A stretch of DNA of 64,000 nt from CAVRXQ01 sp963838845 (GTDB lineage: Bacteria > Actinomycetota > Acidimicrobiia > Acidimicrobiales > Bog-793), in the NCBI GenBank assembly GCA_963838845.1, contig CAWISR010000003.1:1364001-1428000 (forward strand), written 5' to 3'. Below the pieces are notes generated by a model, which ran no database searches, had not been told where the DNA came from, and saw only the letters and a program-made list of their open reading frames with translations. The position numbers were made by a program, and so were the translations under genes. Shown in pieces: positions 41,819-50,104 of the stretch. Within the stretch, counting starts at the first letter, position 1. Every line of letters starts with the position of its first letter.

Positions 41819-43029
41819 TCAGCACCCGACTGGTCGCGGCGGCGCGGCTCAGCATCGCCGACGCCTTGCGGCTGTCGAGCATCGGCATCAGGACGCGCAA
41901 ATTGCGGGCCGGCCTCTCCGCGCTCGGCATCGCCATCGGCGTGGCGGCGATCGTCGCCGTGCTCGGCCTATCGTCGTCATCGGAGGCTGGCCTGCTCGCC
42001 GAGATCAACCAGCTCGGGACGAACCTCCTCGAGGTGACGAACGGTCAGACGCTTTTCGGCCAGACCGCGGAGCTGCCGATCCAGTCCCCGGGCATGATCG
42101 GCCGCATCGGCCCCGTCACCGACGTGCAGTACACGGGGAGCTTGTCGAACCTCAACGCGTTCCGGAGCCCGTTGATCCCTTCGATCGACACGAACGCGCT
42201 CAGCGTCGACGCGACGAGCCTCGGTCTCCCGAAGGACGTCGGGGCAGGTGTGAGAGTCGGACATTTCCTCAACGCAGCGACGGCGAACGAGCCGGTGTGC
42301 GTGCTCGGCGCGGCCGCCGCGCAGCGCCTCGGCATCGACAAGGTCTTCTCCGGCGAGCGGATCTGGGTCGGCAACATGTGGTTCTACGTGATCGGGATCC
42401 TGAACCACTCGGTGCTCACCCCGGAGGTCGACTCCGAGGTGCTGATCGGCTTTCCCGCCGCCGAGAAGTACTTCAATTTCGACGGCCATCCCTCGGAGGT
42501 ATACGTCCGGACCGTGAAGAACTCGGCTGACGTGAACGCCGTCGATGGCGTGCTCGCCGCGACGGCGAACCCCGAGTCGCCGAGCTCGGTCGACGTGAGT
42601 CAGCCCTCCGCTGCGCTCGTCGCGCAGGCCGACGCGCAGGCGGCGCTGAACGGCCTGTTCCTCGGGCTCGGCGCGGTCGCGCTGCTCGTCGGTGCCGTCG
42701 GTGTCGCGAACATCATGGTCATCTCCGTGCTCGAGCGACGCTCGGAGATCGGCTTGCGCCGTGCACTCGGTGCGACGCGCGGACAGATCCGCATGCAGTT
42801 CCTCTCAGAGGCGATGCTGCTCGGGCTGATGGGTGGTGCCGCCGGAGTCGTGCTCGGCGCGATTTCCACCGCCGTGTACGCCTCGGTGAAGCACTGGGCG
42901 ATCGTCGTGCCGGTGGTCGCCTGGGCCGGCGGGCTTGGCGCGGCGATGCTCATCGGCGCGATCGCCGGACTTTGGCCGGCGATTCGGGCGGCCCGGCTCT
43001 CTCCGACCGAAGCACTCTGGAGCCTGTAA
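41815..43029 (+). CDS. ABC transporter permease, MacB/FtsX type
   Basis: The 404-residue permease has the MacB topology: one membrane segment near the N-terminus (LSALGIAIGVAAIVAVLGLS), a large extracytoplasmic domain (residues about 60-280), and three C-terminal segments (LGAVALLVGAVGVANIMVIS, LLGLMGGAAGVVLGAI and AMLIGAIAGLWPAIRA). The ERRSEIGLRRALGATR loop is the FtsX coupling motif. With the ATPase and adaptor it forms a pump that could move lipoproteins, peptides or antibiotics out of the envelope. Confidence 0.93.
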   Translation: MISTRLVAAARLSIADALRLSSIGIRTRKLRAGLSALGIAIGVAAIVAVLGLSSSSEAGLLAEINQLGTNLLEVTNGQTLFGQTAELPIQSPGMIGRIGPVTDVQYTGSLSNLNAFRSPLIPSIDTNALSVDATSLGLPKDVGAGVRVGHFLNAATANEPVCVLGAAAAQRLGIDKVFSGERIWVGNMWFYVIGILNHSVLTPEVDSEVLIGFPAAEKYFNFDGHPSEVYVRTVKNSADVNAVDGVLAATANPESPSSVDVSQPSAALVAQADAQAALNGLFLGLGAVALLVGAVGVANIMVISVLERRSEIGLRRALGATRGQIRMQFLSEAMLLGLMGGAAGVVLGAISTAVYASVKHWAIVVPVVAWAGGLGAAMLIGAIAGLWPAIRAARLSPTEALWSL

Positions 43030-43043
43030 CGGAGCGAGGGCGA

Positions 43044-43601
43044 ATGCGGGCGATCCGGCGAGCAAGGCCGGTCGCGATCGGCGCGGCGGTCGTCGTGGTT
43101 GGTCTCATCGTGGCGGCGTGCGGCGGGGCTTCCGGTCCGGGTGTGGCGAGCCTCGGCGGAAGCACGACGACGACGATCGCCGCGACGAGCGAGACCGCGA
43201 GCCCAACCGACTACGCGAAGGACGTTCAGTACGCGCAATGCATGCGTACCCACGGCGTCCCGAGCTTCCCCGACCCCAATGCCCAAGGCGATTTCCTGAT
43301 CCGTGGCGGGGGATTTTCGAGACCGCAGTTTCAGAAGGCGAACGCGGCGTGCCAACACCTCGAGCCGAACGGTGGAAGACAGACGGCCGCGGAGAACGCC
43401 GAGGCGCTGAAGCTCGCGCTCGAAGCCTCCGCATGCATGCGTTCCCACGGGGTTCCGAACTTCCCCGATCCGCAGTCAGGCCCGAACGGGGGGCTGTCGC
43501 TCCGCGTCGGTGGCCGCGGTGTGAACCCGAACTCAGCGGCTTTTCGCAACGCGATGCGGGCGTGCCAGTCGGTGTTCAACGCGTTCGGAGCGGTGCCGTG
43601 A
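43044..43601 (+). CDS. Lipoprotein with two CMRxHG...FPDP repeats (copy B)
   Basis: The 185-residue lipoprotein has a lipobox (GLIVAAC) followed by GGASGPGVASLGGSTTTT, closely matching copy A. The two repeats read QCMRTHGVPSFPDP and ACMRSHGVPNFPDP, again each with a later Cys (ANAACQHLEPNG, MRACQSVFN). ATG 43044 has GAGGG upstream. It is 14 bases after the permease stop, and its stop overlaps copy C (GTGA). Confidence 0.82.
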   Translation: MRAIRRARPVAIGAAVVVVGLIVAACGGASGPGVASLGGSTTTTIAATSETASPTDYAKDVQYAQCMRTHGVPSFPDPNAQGDFLIRGGGFSRPQFQKANAACQHLEPNGGRQTAAENAEALKLALEASACMRSHGVPNFPDPQSGPNGGLSLRVGGRGVNPNSAAFRNAMRACQSVFNAFGAVP

Positions 43602-44215
43602 CGCGACCGCGATCGCGCCTTCGTGGTGCCGCCTGGCCGTCGCGCCGCGCGATCGGACCTTGGACCGGTGTGGTGATCCCGGGGCTCGCGCTGGGCATCG
43701 TGCTCGCCGCCTGTACGAGCGGACCCTCGAGCCCCGGCGTGGCGTCGATCAACTCCTCTTCAACGTCGTCGCACGCGAAGACGAAACCAAAGAGCTACCC
43801 GCATAGCCCGCTCGGACTCGCCCTGTGCATGCGCGCCCACGGCATCTCGGATTTCCCAGAGCCTTCGGCGGCCGGGGCGATCCAGGTCTTGCCAGGACAG
43901 GGATCGGACCTCAACCCTTCGAACCCGCGATTCCGGGCGGCGTTCAACGCGTGTCGATCGATCTTTGGACCTCAGCCGAGCCCTGCGCAGCAGGCCGCCC
44001 AGCTCGCCCAGGGGTTGAAGTTCGCGCACTGCATGCGAGCGCACGGGGTGACGAATTTCCCCGACCCGAGCAGTGGGGGTGGGTTCGTCGTGAAGTCTTC
44101 GAGCGATTTCAATCCGAACAGCCCGACCTTCCAGTCGGCCTTGCGGGCCTGTTCGGGGGGCTTCGGCAAACGTCGCGGCGTCGCTTCGGTCTCCCGTTCG
44201 GGCTCGAAGCAGTGA
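43598..44215 (+). CDS. Lipoprotein with two CMRAHG...FPDP repeats (copy C)
   Basis: The 205-residue protein has a basic N-terminus, a hydrophobic segment and lipobox GIVLAAC, then TSGPSSPGVASINSSS. The repeats are LCMRAHGISDFPEP and HCMRAHGVTNFPDP, with paired Cys residues in NACRSIFGP and LRACSGGFG. GTG 43598 overlaps the copy B stop. Three tandem-related lipoproteins around one exporter imply a shared structural or ligand-binding role. Confidence 0.8.
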   Translation: MTRPRSRLRGAAWPSRRAIGPWTGVVIPGLALGIVLAACTSGPSSPGVASINSSSTSSHAKTKPKSYPHSPLGLALCMRAHGISDFPEPSAAGAIQVLPGQGSDLNPSNPRFRAAFNACRSIFGPQPSPAQQAAQLAQGLKFAHCMRAHGVTNFPDPSSGGGFVVKSSSDFNPNSPTFQSALRACSGGFGKRRGVASVSRSGSKQ

Positions 44216-44249
44216 CACGTTTTTGACCACCTGAGCAGGTACGTTCGAG

Positions 44250-44269
44250 CCGGTGCCTCTCGGCACCGG
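44250..44269 (+). terminator. Hairpin CCGGTGCC-TCTC-GGCACCGG
   Basis: A perfect eight-base stem with a four-base loop lies in the 74-base gap between lipoprotein C and the amidase gene. No T-run follows, so it may be a weak terminator or processing site partly separating the amidase from the exporter operon. Confidence 0.45.
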
Positions 44270-44289
44270 AGCCGACGGGGAGTAGGGAC

Positions 44290-45216
44290 GTGACAGCGCG
44301 ATCGAGACCCGGCCGCCGTCCGCGAAAAACCGTGCTCCTCTTGCCTCTGCTCGCCATCGTCATCGCCGTACTCGTCGTCCGCAGCGACACCGGCGCGGGC
44401 GCTGGAGCCACCTACGCCGTCGACCCGAGTGCATTCAGCCGGGGGGCGTGCGTCTCGTTCGCGCCAACGACCGGCGATCGCCATGTCACGGTCTTCCTCG
44501 ACGCCGGACACGGCGGCATCGACCCTGGCGCGGTCGGCACGACCGAAGGCGGTGCCACGGTCTACGAGGCCGACGAGACGCTCCCGGTCGAAATGCAGGC
44601 GGCGCAGATCCTGCGGGCGCAGGGCTTTCGAGTCGTGGTGTCGCGCACGCGCCAGTCGAGCGTCGTGCGCTTGAACGCCGATGAGGAAAGCGGGGGCGTC
44701 CTTACCTTGAAAGGCGCGCACGATGACGTCGCGGCACGCGACATGTGCGCGAACCGCGCCCACGCACAGCTCCTCGTCGGGATCTATTTCGATGCGGCCT
44801 CATCGTCATCGCCGGCGGGCAGCCTGACCGCGTACGACGCCGCTCGGCCGTTTTTTCACAAGAGCCTCAGGTTCGCGGACCTCCTCGAGCGTGTCGTCCT
44901 CGACGCGATGAACTCCCACGGCTGGCAGATTCCGAACATCGGCGTGGAGAATGACACGACGCTCGGCTCGTACGTGCAGCCGGCGCCCGGCTCGGACTCG
45001 GCGTACGCGCGCGACGCCTTGGCCTACAACCACCTGCTCTTGCTCGGTCCGCCGATGACGGGTTATTTCACGACTCCGAGCGAGATGCCGGGCGCGCTCA
45101 TCGAGCCGCTGTTCATCACCGATCCGTTCGAGGCCTCGATCGCTGCGAGCGCGGCTGGTCAGCACGTCATCGCATCGGGGATCGCGCACGCCGTCGAGGA
45201 GTACTTCGGAGCCTGA
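44290..45216 (+). CDS. N-acetylmuramoyl-L-alanine amidase-like (Amidase_3), one zinc ligand replaced
   Basis: The 308-residue protein has an N-terminal anchor or signal (VLLLPLLAIVIAVLVV) and an Amidase_3 domain: His74 in FLDAGHGGIDPGAVG, Glu93 in VYEADETL, and a late catalytic-type Glu in GALIEPLFITDPFEA. The third zinc ligand, normally His in S-I-H-A-N, is Tyr166 (LLVGIYFDAAS). It would act outside the membrane on peptidoglycan, or bind it without cleavage. GTG 44290 follows GGGGAG. It lies downstream of the exporter/lipoprotein genes. Confidence 0.85.
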   Translation: MTARSRPGRRPRKTVLLLPLLAIVIAVLVVRSDTGAGAGATYAVDPSAFSRGACVSFAPTTGDRHVTVFLDAGHGGIDPGAVGTTEGGATVYEADETLPVEMQAAQILRAQGFRVVVSRTRQSSVVRLNADEESGGVLTLKGAHDDVAARDMCANRAHAQLLVGIYFDAASSSSPAGSLTAYDAARPFFHKSLRFADLLERVVLDAMNSHGWQIPNIGVENDTTLGSYVQPAPGSDSAYARDALAYNHLLLLGPPMTGYFTTPSEMPGALIEPLFITDPFEASIAASAAGQHVIASGIAHAVEEYFGA

Positions 45217-45239
45217 AAGAACCGGCGCCAGTCGCCGCG

Positions 45240-46022
45240 TCAGGCGAACACGAACCCGGAGCTCTTCATGACGGTGCCTTCTGCACTCACGCCGAATCCT
45301 TCAAAACCCTCGATCGCCTCGAGGAAGCAAAGACCCTCCTCACCGGCGACGCACAAGCCGGTCGCGAGCGCGTCGGCGAGCGCAAGCTCGGGGCCGACAA
45401 CCGTCGCCGAGACAAATCCCGCCGAAAAGCGCCTTTCGCCAGGATGAAAGAGGTGGTTGCCGCGTTCGTAGGTCCCCGAGGTCGCGACCGCAGGTGCTCC
45501 CTCCACCACGCCCAGCAAGCCGAGTCGATCGTTCGGGTGTCGGATCCCGACCCTCCAGGCTTCGCCGGGATTCGGTCCTCCCGACGCCGCCACGTCGCCC
45601 CCGGCGTTCACCAACACGTCGGGGAACCCCGCCGCGTTGACGGCGCGCATCGCCCGCTCGGTGCCCCAGCCCTTCACGAGACCGGTCGGATCGATGCCAT
45701 CCGGAAGTGCGAGCGCGTCATAAAAGCCGCGGGTCAGCTCCTTCGCCTCCGCGCAGCGCGCGAGCACCTCGGCGATTTCGGCTGGCGCGTCATCGAGGTC
45801 GAAGTCACCACGTCGGACCCTGCTCATCGGGCTTTCCGGCTTCCAAAGGCTGAAGATGGCGTCCGTCCGTTGCAGCACCGCCCGGCCGCGAGCAAGCGCC
45901 AGATGGAGCTCGGGTTCGCAACCCGGATCGTGGAGGCGAACGTCAAACGTCACGACCGTGCCCATCACGGGCTCGAAGGCATGGATCATGTGCGGACGAT
46001 CGGTCGCGTCGACGATGGGCAT
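45240..46022 (-). CDS. apbE: FAD:protein FMN transferase (ApbE)
   Basis: The 260-residue enzyme has ApbE motifs: HAFEPVMGTVVTFDVRL, the substrate-binding DPTGLVKGWG, VLVNAGGDVAASG and ATSGTYERGNHLFHP. It attaches FMN through a phosphoester bond to Thr/Ser of target proteins. No signal peptide is evident, so flavinylation may happen before or during export. The FMN_bind gene six bases upstream encodes an obvious target, and the membrane reductase gene precedes that. Confidence 0.92.
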   Translation of the reverse strand: MPIVDATDRPHMIHAFEPVMGTVVTFDVRLHDPGCEPELHLALARGRAVLQRTDAIFSLWKPESPMSRVRRGDFDLDDAPAEIAEVLARCAEAKELTRGFYDALALPDGIDPTGLVKGWGTERAMRAVNAAGFPDVLVNAGGDVAASGGPNPGEAWRVGIRHPNDRLGLLGVVEGAPAVATSGTYERGNHLFHPGERRFSAGFVSATVVGPELALADALATGLCVAGEEGLCFLEAIEGFEGFGVSAEGTVMKSSGFVFA

Positions 46023-46028
46023 CAGTCG

Positions 46029-46577
46029 TTAGAGCCCGAGCTTGTTTAGGGCGCTCTGCAGCGATTGCGTGAATCCGGCGCTCGTGTACGTCGCGCCGGA
46101 GACGCCCTGGATCTTGGCGCTCTGCACCGAAAGTGCCTCTTGCTCGAGGGTGGGGAGCGCCGCTTCGTCGATCGAGACCGAACGGAAATTGCCGCCGTCG
46201 TTGAGCGACGCGATCGTGACGTTCGTGATGCGCGAGCCGGTTGCGGTCACCTTTACGGCGACGATGCCGTAGTCGTAGTTCATCGCCGCGCCGACCGCGC
46301 TGCGGGTCGCCGTCGTCTTCGTCGTTCCCGTTGTCGACGACGACTTCAACGCCTTCGAAGACGACGTCGTTGACGAACGTCCTTTCAAGCCGGACGACGA
46401 GCTCTTGGACGAGCTAGACGGCGGCGAACCGGACGCGGCCGCTGTTTTCGAGGTGCTCTTCGCGGTCGACGATCGCGCAGCTGCACCGATGTTCACCGTC
46501 ACGGGTTTGGTGTGGAACGAGAGCAGCAGCGCGAGTCCCGCTGCCGTGCCGGCGATGACAAAGGGGGCACGCTTCAA
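46029..46577 (-). CDS. FMN-binding domain protein, exported, flavinylation target
   Basis: The 182-residue protein begins with an anchor or signal segment (FVIAGTAAGLALLLSFHTK), a long Ser/Thr/Lys linker (about 35-95) and a small FMN_bind domain. The ApbE target sequence is visible as SGATYTSAG near residue 160. The linker would let the covalent flavin reach beyond the membrane or cell wall. It lies between the reductase and ApbE genes. Confidence 0.9.
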   Translation of the reverse strand: MKRAPFVIAGTAAGLALLLSFHTKPVTVNIGAAARSSTAKSTSKTAAASGSPPSSSSKSSSSGLKGRSSTTSSSKALKSSSTTGTTKTTATRSAVGAAMNYDYGIVAVKVTATGSRITNVTIASLNDGGNFRSVSIDEAALPTLEQEALSVQSAKIQGVSGATYTSAGFTQSLQSALNKLGL

Positions 46578-46613
46578 CGGTCGCGACCGTCGCTTGGGCG
46601 TGAGGTTCCGGTG

Positions 46614-48005
46614 TTAGAACGCGAACGCTTCATCATGGATCCGAGATGGCGGTACGCCCAGATGGCGCGCCGCCGAGACGATGCGTCTCGCGAATTCGTC
46701 CGGTCCGCAGACGTAGACGTCGCGTCCCGCTATGTCGGGGACGAGGTCACGTAGCTCGCGCGCGCCAAGACGCACCTCGTCACGCGGACCCAATACCTCG
46801 TGCAGCTGACCCCGGCGGTGCTCGACGAGCCGGGCGACCTCGTCGGCCAGCACGAGGTCGCGCTCGCTCGAGGCGCGCAGGATGACATGGGTGTCGACGT
46901 CGCGGGGGAGCGCTTCGAGGATCGCCCGGATGGGGGTCACCCCCACCCCGGCCGCGATCAGCAGGACCCTGTCGGTGGCACGGCGAGTCGCGGTGAACCT
47001 GCCGTAGGGGCCCTCGATCGCGACCAAGGTCCCCGGCCGGAGCCGGGCGAGCTCGCCCGAATGGTCACCGGCGGCACGCACGGTGAGGCGCAGGTAGGGC
47101 GGTTTCGGCAGCGCTGAGAGCGAGTAGGGGTGCGCGTGCCACCAGAGCCCAGGAACGAGGAATCGCCACTGGAAATATTGGCCTCCGTCCACGCGCAGGC
47201 GTTCGAGATGCCTCCCGCGCAGGACGATCGAGTACACGCCTTCGGTTTCCGGTCGGATCTCGACGACGTGCAAGCGGTGGTAGAGCGAACGGAAAAGTGG
47301 GACCGCGAAGCGGAAGACGATCAGCAGCGCCGCGGCCGCGGCCCAGACCCCTTCCCACAGCATCTGGGTCAGGGGGTGTCCGATGAAGGCGGCGCCGTCG
47401 CGGATCTCGTGCGCGAAGGCGAGCCCGAGGGCGAGGTAGACGTACAAGTGCGTTGCCCACCAGGTCTCGTAGGCGACGCGCCGGCGGATCTGGTGGATCG
47501 ACGCCACGCCGACGAGGAGGAGCAGCCCGAACGCGACGGTCGCGGAGAGCACGTCCGGGTAGGAGCGGATGAGGACCCACGCCTGGTGGAAGAAACCGGA
47601 CCGCACCGTCGCCGCGTAGCCGAAAGTGATGAACACGCCGTGCGCTGCGACTAAGACGATTGGCCAGCCGCCGATGCGGCGATGCCATCTCGCGAGCCGG
47701 TCTTGGCCGGCGGCGCGCTCGAGGGCGGGAATCCGCCCCATCAACACGACCATCACGAGCATCAGGTAGGCGGCAAGGAACCCCGCCACGCGCCCGATCA
47801 AAAGGTTCACACCGCCGGCAGCTTCGAGGGCGCTGATCGACTCGCCGCTGAGCGACAGGGCGAGGATCCCTCCGAGCCCGAGTCCGAAGGCGGTCGCCCA
47901 GTAATTCAGGTGTCGTTCGGCGCGGGCGGCGACCGTTCCCGTCGCCACCGGCAGCCGCGCCGCGATCGTCTTTCGCGAAGGGGGGCGGGTTGTTGCGGCG
48001 GACAT
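46614..48005 (-). CDS. Ferric reductase-like transmembrane NAD(P)H oxidoreductase
   Basis: The 463-residue protein has about six membrane helices with the haem-ligand histidine pattern (RWHRRIGGWPIVLVAAHGV, YETWWATHLYVYLALG). A cytosolic FAD/NAD module follows: FAD motif HAHPYSLSA, LVAIEGPYGRF and NAD motif LLIAAGVGVTPIRAIL with a terminal CGPDEF. It would carry electrons from NAD(P)H across the membrane via haem to the FMN-binding protein encoded next. ATG 48005 is chosen; a longer in-frame leader is unconvincing. Confidence 0.93.
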   Translation of the reverse strand: MSAATTRPPSRKTIAARLPVATGTVAARAERHLNYWATAFGLGLGGILALSLSGESISALEAAGGVNLLIGRVAGFLAAYLMLVMVVLMGRIPALERAAGQDRLARWHRRIGGWPIVLVAAHGVFITFGYAATVRSGFFHQAWVLIRSYPDVLSATVAFGLLLLVGVASIHQIRRRVAYETWWATHLYVYLALGLAFAHEIRDGAAFIGHPLTQMLWEGVWAAAAALLIVFRFAVPLFRSLYHRLHVVEIRPETEGVYSIVLRGRHLERLRVDGGQYFQWRFLVPGLWWHAHPYSLSALPKPPYLRLTVRAAGDHSGELARLRPGTLVAIEGPYGRFTATRRATDRVLLIAAGVGVTPIRAILEALPRDVDTHVILRASSERDLVLADEVARLVEHRRGQLHEVLGPRDEVRLGARELRDLVPDIAGRDVYVCGPDEFARRIVSAARHLGVPPSRIHDEAFAF

Positions 48006-48133
48006 GGCGAAAGCCTCCCCGACGGCTTTTGGACTCGGGTGGGCTGGTCCTGAGCGCGAGCTGAGAGTTGCTTCCCCGCCTCCGCGCACTCTCGCCAGTG
48101 TGGGCTCGAATGCCGTCGACGGTGCGGCTGTTC

Positions 48134-48478
48134 TTACCCCCAGCCGAGGTCGGTGAGCCTGGCGTCGTCGATTCCGAAGTGATGCGCTACCTCGTGGATC
48201 ACCGTTTTGCGGACGGCGGCGACGATCTCGGTTTCGTTCCGGCTCGCCGCGCAGATGCTTCTCATGAAGATCGTGATGCGGTCGGGCATGACCGCGGAGT
48301 AACCGATGCCACGGCGGGTGAGTGGTATCCCCTCGTAGAGACCGAAGAGCCGCCCTGCCGGCGCGTAGGCGTCGACGATCACCGAGACGTTCTCCATCTG
48401 CTTGCCGAGTTCGGGTGGGATCTCGTCGAGGGCGTTCGCGACGAGTTCCTCGAACCGGTCGCGTGTCATCTCGACCAT
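48134..48478 (-). CDS. Small zinc metallopeptidase family protein
   Basis: The 114-residue protein has MTRDRFEELVANALDEIPP, GLYEGIPLTRRG and the zinc motif HEVAHHFGIDDARL near the C-terminus, as in the small actinobacterial metallopeptidase (DUF1025-like) family. ATG 48478 or 48469 can start it. The physiological substrate is unknown. It is divergent from the DNA glycosylase gene. Confidence 0.88.
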   Translation of the reverse strand: MVEMTRDRFEELVANALDEIPPELGKQMENVSVIVDAYAPAGRLFGLYEGIPLTRRGIGYSAVMPDRITIFMRSICAASRNETEIVAAVRKTVIHEVAHHFGIDDARLTDLGWG

Positions 48479-48541
48479 GCGTCGATCATCGCACCGAGAC
48501 CGGCCGCCTGTCGGCGAACTACGAACCGACAGAATGTCCCG

Positions 48542-49207
48542 ATGACCACGACGCCTGTTGTGCGAACCCGTCGGTCGTATCGGCAGGGCGCGATCGAGCT
48601 CGCGTCGCGCGATCCGGTCATCGCCGCCCTCGTCGCGGTGGTCGGGTTGCCGAAGCTCCGGCGTCCGCACGATTCTCCGTTCGCGGCGCTCGTGCGGTCG
48701 ATCCTTTACCAGCAGCTCGCCGGGAGGGCTGCGCTCGCTATCCACACCCGCCTCCTTGCGGCGATGGGAGATCCCGACGACCCGGAGGCATTGCTGCGGC
48801 TCCGCCCGACGAAGCTGCGCGCCGTCGGGCTCTCGAAAAACAAGGCCGACGCGTTGCGAGACCTCGCCCGCAAGGTGCGGGACGGAACGGTCGAATTGGA
48901 TGGGCGCTACCTCGCGCGTGCGAGCGACGAGGACATCGTCGCCCACTTGACGACGGTGCGGGGGATCGGTCGGTGGACCGCGGAGATGTTCTTGATGTTC
49001 CAGCTGCGTCGCGTCGACGTCTGGCCGACCGGTGACTTCGGGGTGCGACGCGGCTACGGGCTCGCCTGGAAGGTTCCGATGCCGACGGCGAAAGAACTCG
49101 AGCCTCTCGGTGAGCCGTTCCGCCCTTACCGGTCAGTCGCCGCCTGGTACTGCTGGCGGGCGGTCGAGGTGTACGCGCAGGCGGGAGAGTCGGCGCTCAC
49201 GCGCTGA
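48542..49207 (+). CDS. DNA-3-methyladenine glycosylase, HhH-GPD (AlkA-like)
   Basis: The 221-residue enzyme has the helix-hairpin-helix (LTTVRGIGRWTAEMFLMF) and the catalytic aspartate in VWPTGDFGVRRG, with FAALVRSILYQQLAGRAA upstream. It removes alkylated bases such as 3-methyladenine from DNA. No Fe-S cysteines follow, which separates it from MutY/Nth. It is divergent from the metallopeptidase gene and convergent with the ABC-2 permease. Confidence 0.92.
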   Translation: MTTTPVVRTRRSYRQGAIELASRDPVIAALVAVVGLPKLRRPHDSPFAALVRSILYQQLAGRAALAIHTRLLAAMGDPDDPEALLRLRPTKLRAVGLSKNKADALRDLARKVRDGTVELDGRYLARASDEDIVAHLTTVRGIGRWTAEMFLMFQLRRVDVWPTGDFGVRRGYGLAWKVPMPTAKELEPLGEPFRPYRSVAAWYCWRAVEVYAQAGESALTR

Positions 49208-49213
49208 ATCTCC

Positions 49214-50104
49214 TCACGAGAGCACGCGCCGGCGGAAGTTCAACAACCCGGCCGTGAGGAACACGGCGCAGAATCCGATCAGCACCGGGTAAACGACGTA
49301 CAGGTGAAGGTGTGGCGCGAGCGTGAAAGCGGCGCGCATGCCCTCGTTCACGTAGATGAGCGGGTTGATGAGCACGATCGTCTGCAGCCAGTGCCAGCCG
49401 CCGATCTTGATGGGCGCGAGCCGCGTCCACGGGTAGTACGTGCCGCCGAGGAAGGTGATCGGCAAGACGATGAAGCCGAACATCAAGCCGATGTTGCGGG
49501 GCTCGAACACCGTCCCGAGCACAAGGCCGAGCGAGGCCATCGCGATGCAGGACAGCGGCACCAAGGTGACGATGATCCACCAGTGCAGGTCGAGGCGCGC
49601 GTGGACACCGGACGCGTGGACGACCGCAGCGATCGGCAGGACGATCGCTGCCGAGATGATGCCCTGGATCATCCCCGAGAGCACCTTCTCGAAGGCGACG
49701 AGCCAGATCGGACACGGCGCCTGCACGCGGTCTTCGATCTCGCGGGTGAAACCGAATTCCTGCGCGAGAAGCAGAGCGACCGACTGGACGCCCTGGAACA
49801 TGATCGAGATCCCGACGACACCGGGGACGAGGATCGTGGCGAACGGGATCTCCGACGAGCCACCGCTCGATGAGCTCCCGCCGATCGCTTGGCCGATCTT
49901 CGGGAACACGAACAAAAAGACGAAGCACAAAAGAAACGGTTGTATAAGCGTGCGCACGACGAACTCGAAGACATGCTTGCGCAGGACGACGAGGTCGCGG
50001 AGCAAGAGGGCGCCGAGTGCGATGCGGGAAGCCTCGAACGTCGATCGCGTCGGATGCGTCGAAACCGGGATGTGTGGGACGATGGCGATCGACTCGGTGG
50101 TCAT
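49214..50104 (-). CDS. ABC-2 type transporter permease (DrrB-like)
   Basis: The 296-residue permease has about six membrane segments, starting with FVVRTLIQPFLLCFVFLFVF after a cytosolic N-terminus, and an ABC-2 motif region (NIGLMFGFIVLPITFLGGTY). It pairs with the ATPase whose stop overlaps its ATG 50104 (ATGA). The pair resembles daunorubicin-type DrrAB exporters; the substrate is unknown. Confidence 0.92.
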   Translation of the reverse strand: MTTESIAIVPHIPVSTHPTRSTFEASRIALGALLLRDLVVLRKHVFEFVVRTLIQPFLLCFVFLFVFPKIGQAIGGSSSSGGSSEIPFATILVPGVVGISIMFQGVQSVALLLAQEFGFTREIEDRVQAPCPIWLVAFEKVLSGMIQGIISAAIVLPIAAVVHASGVHARLDLHWWIIVTLVPLSCIAMASLGLVLGTVFEPRNIGLMFGFIVLPITFLGGTYYPWTRLAPIKIGGWHWLQTIVLINPLIYVNEGMRAAFTLAPHLHLYVVYPVLIGFCAVFLTAGLLNFRRRVLS

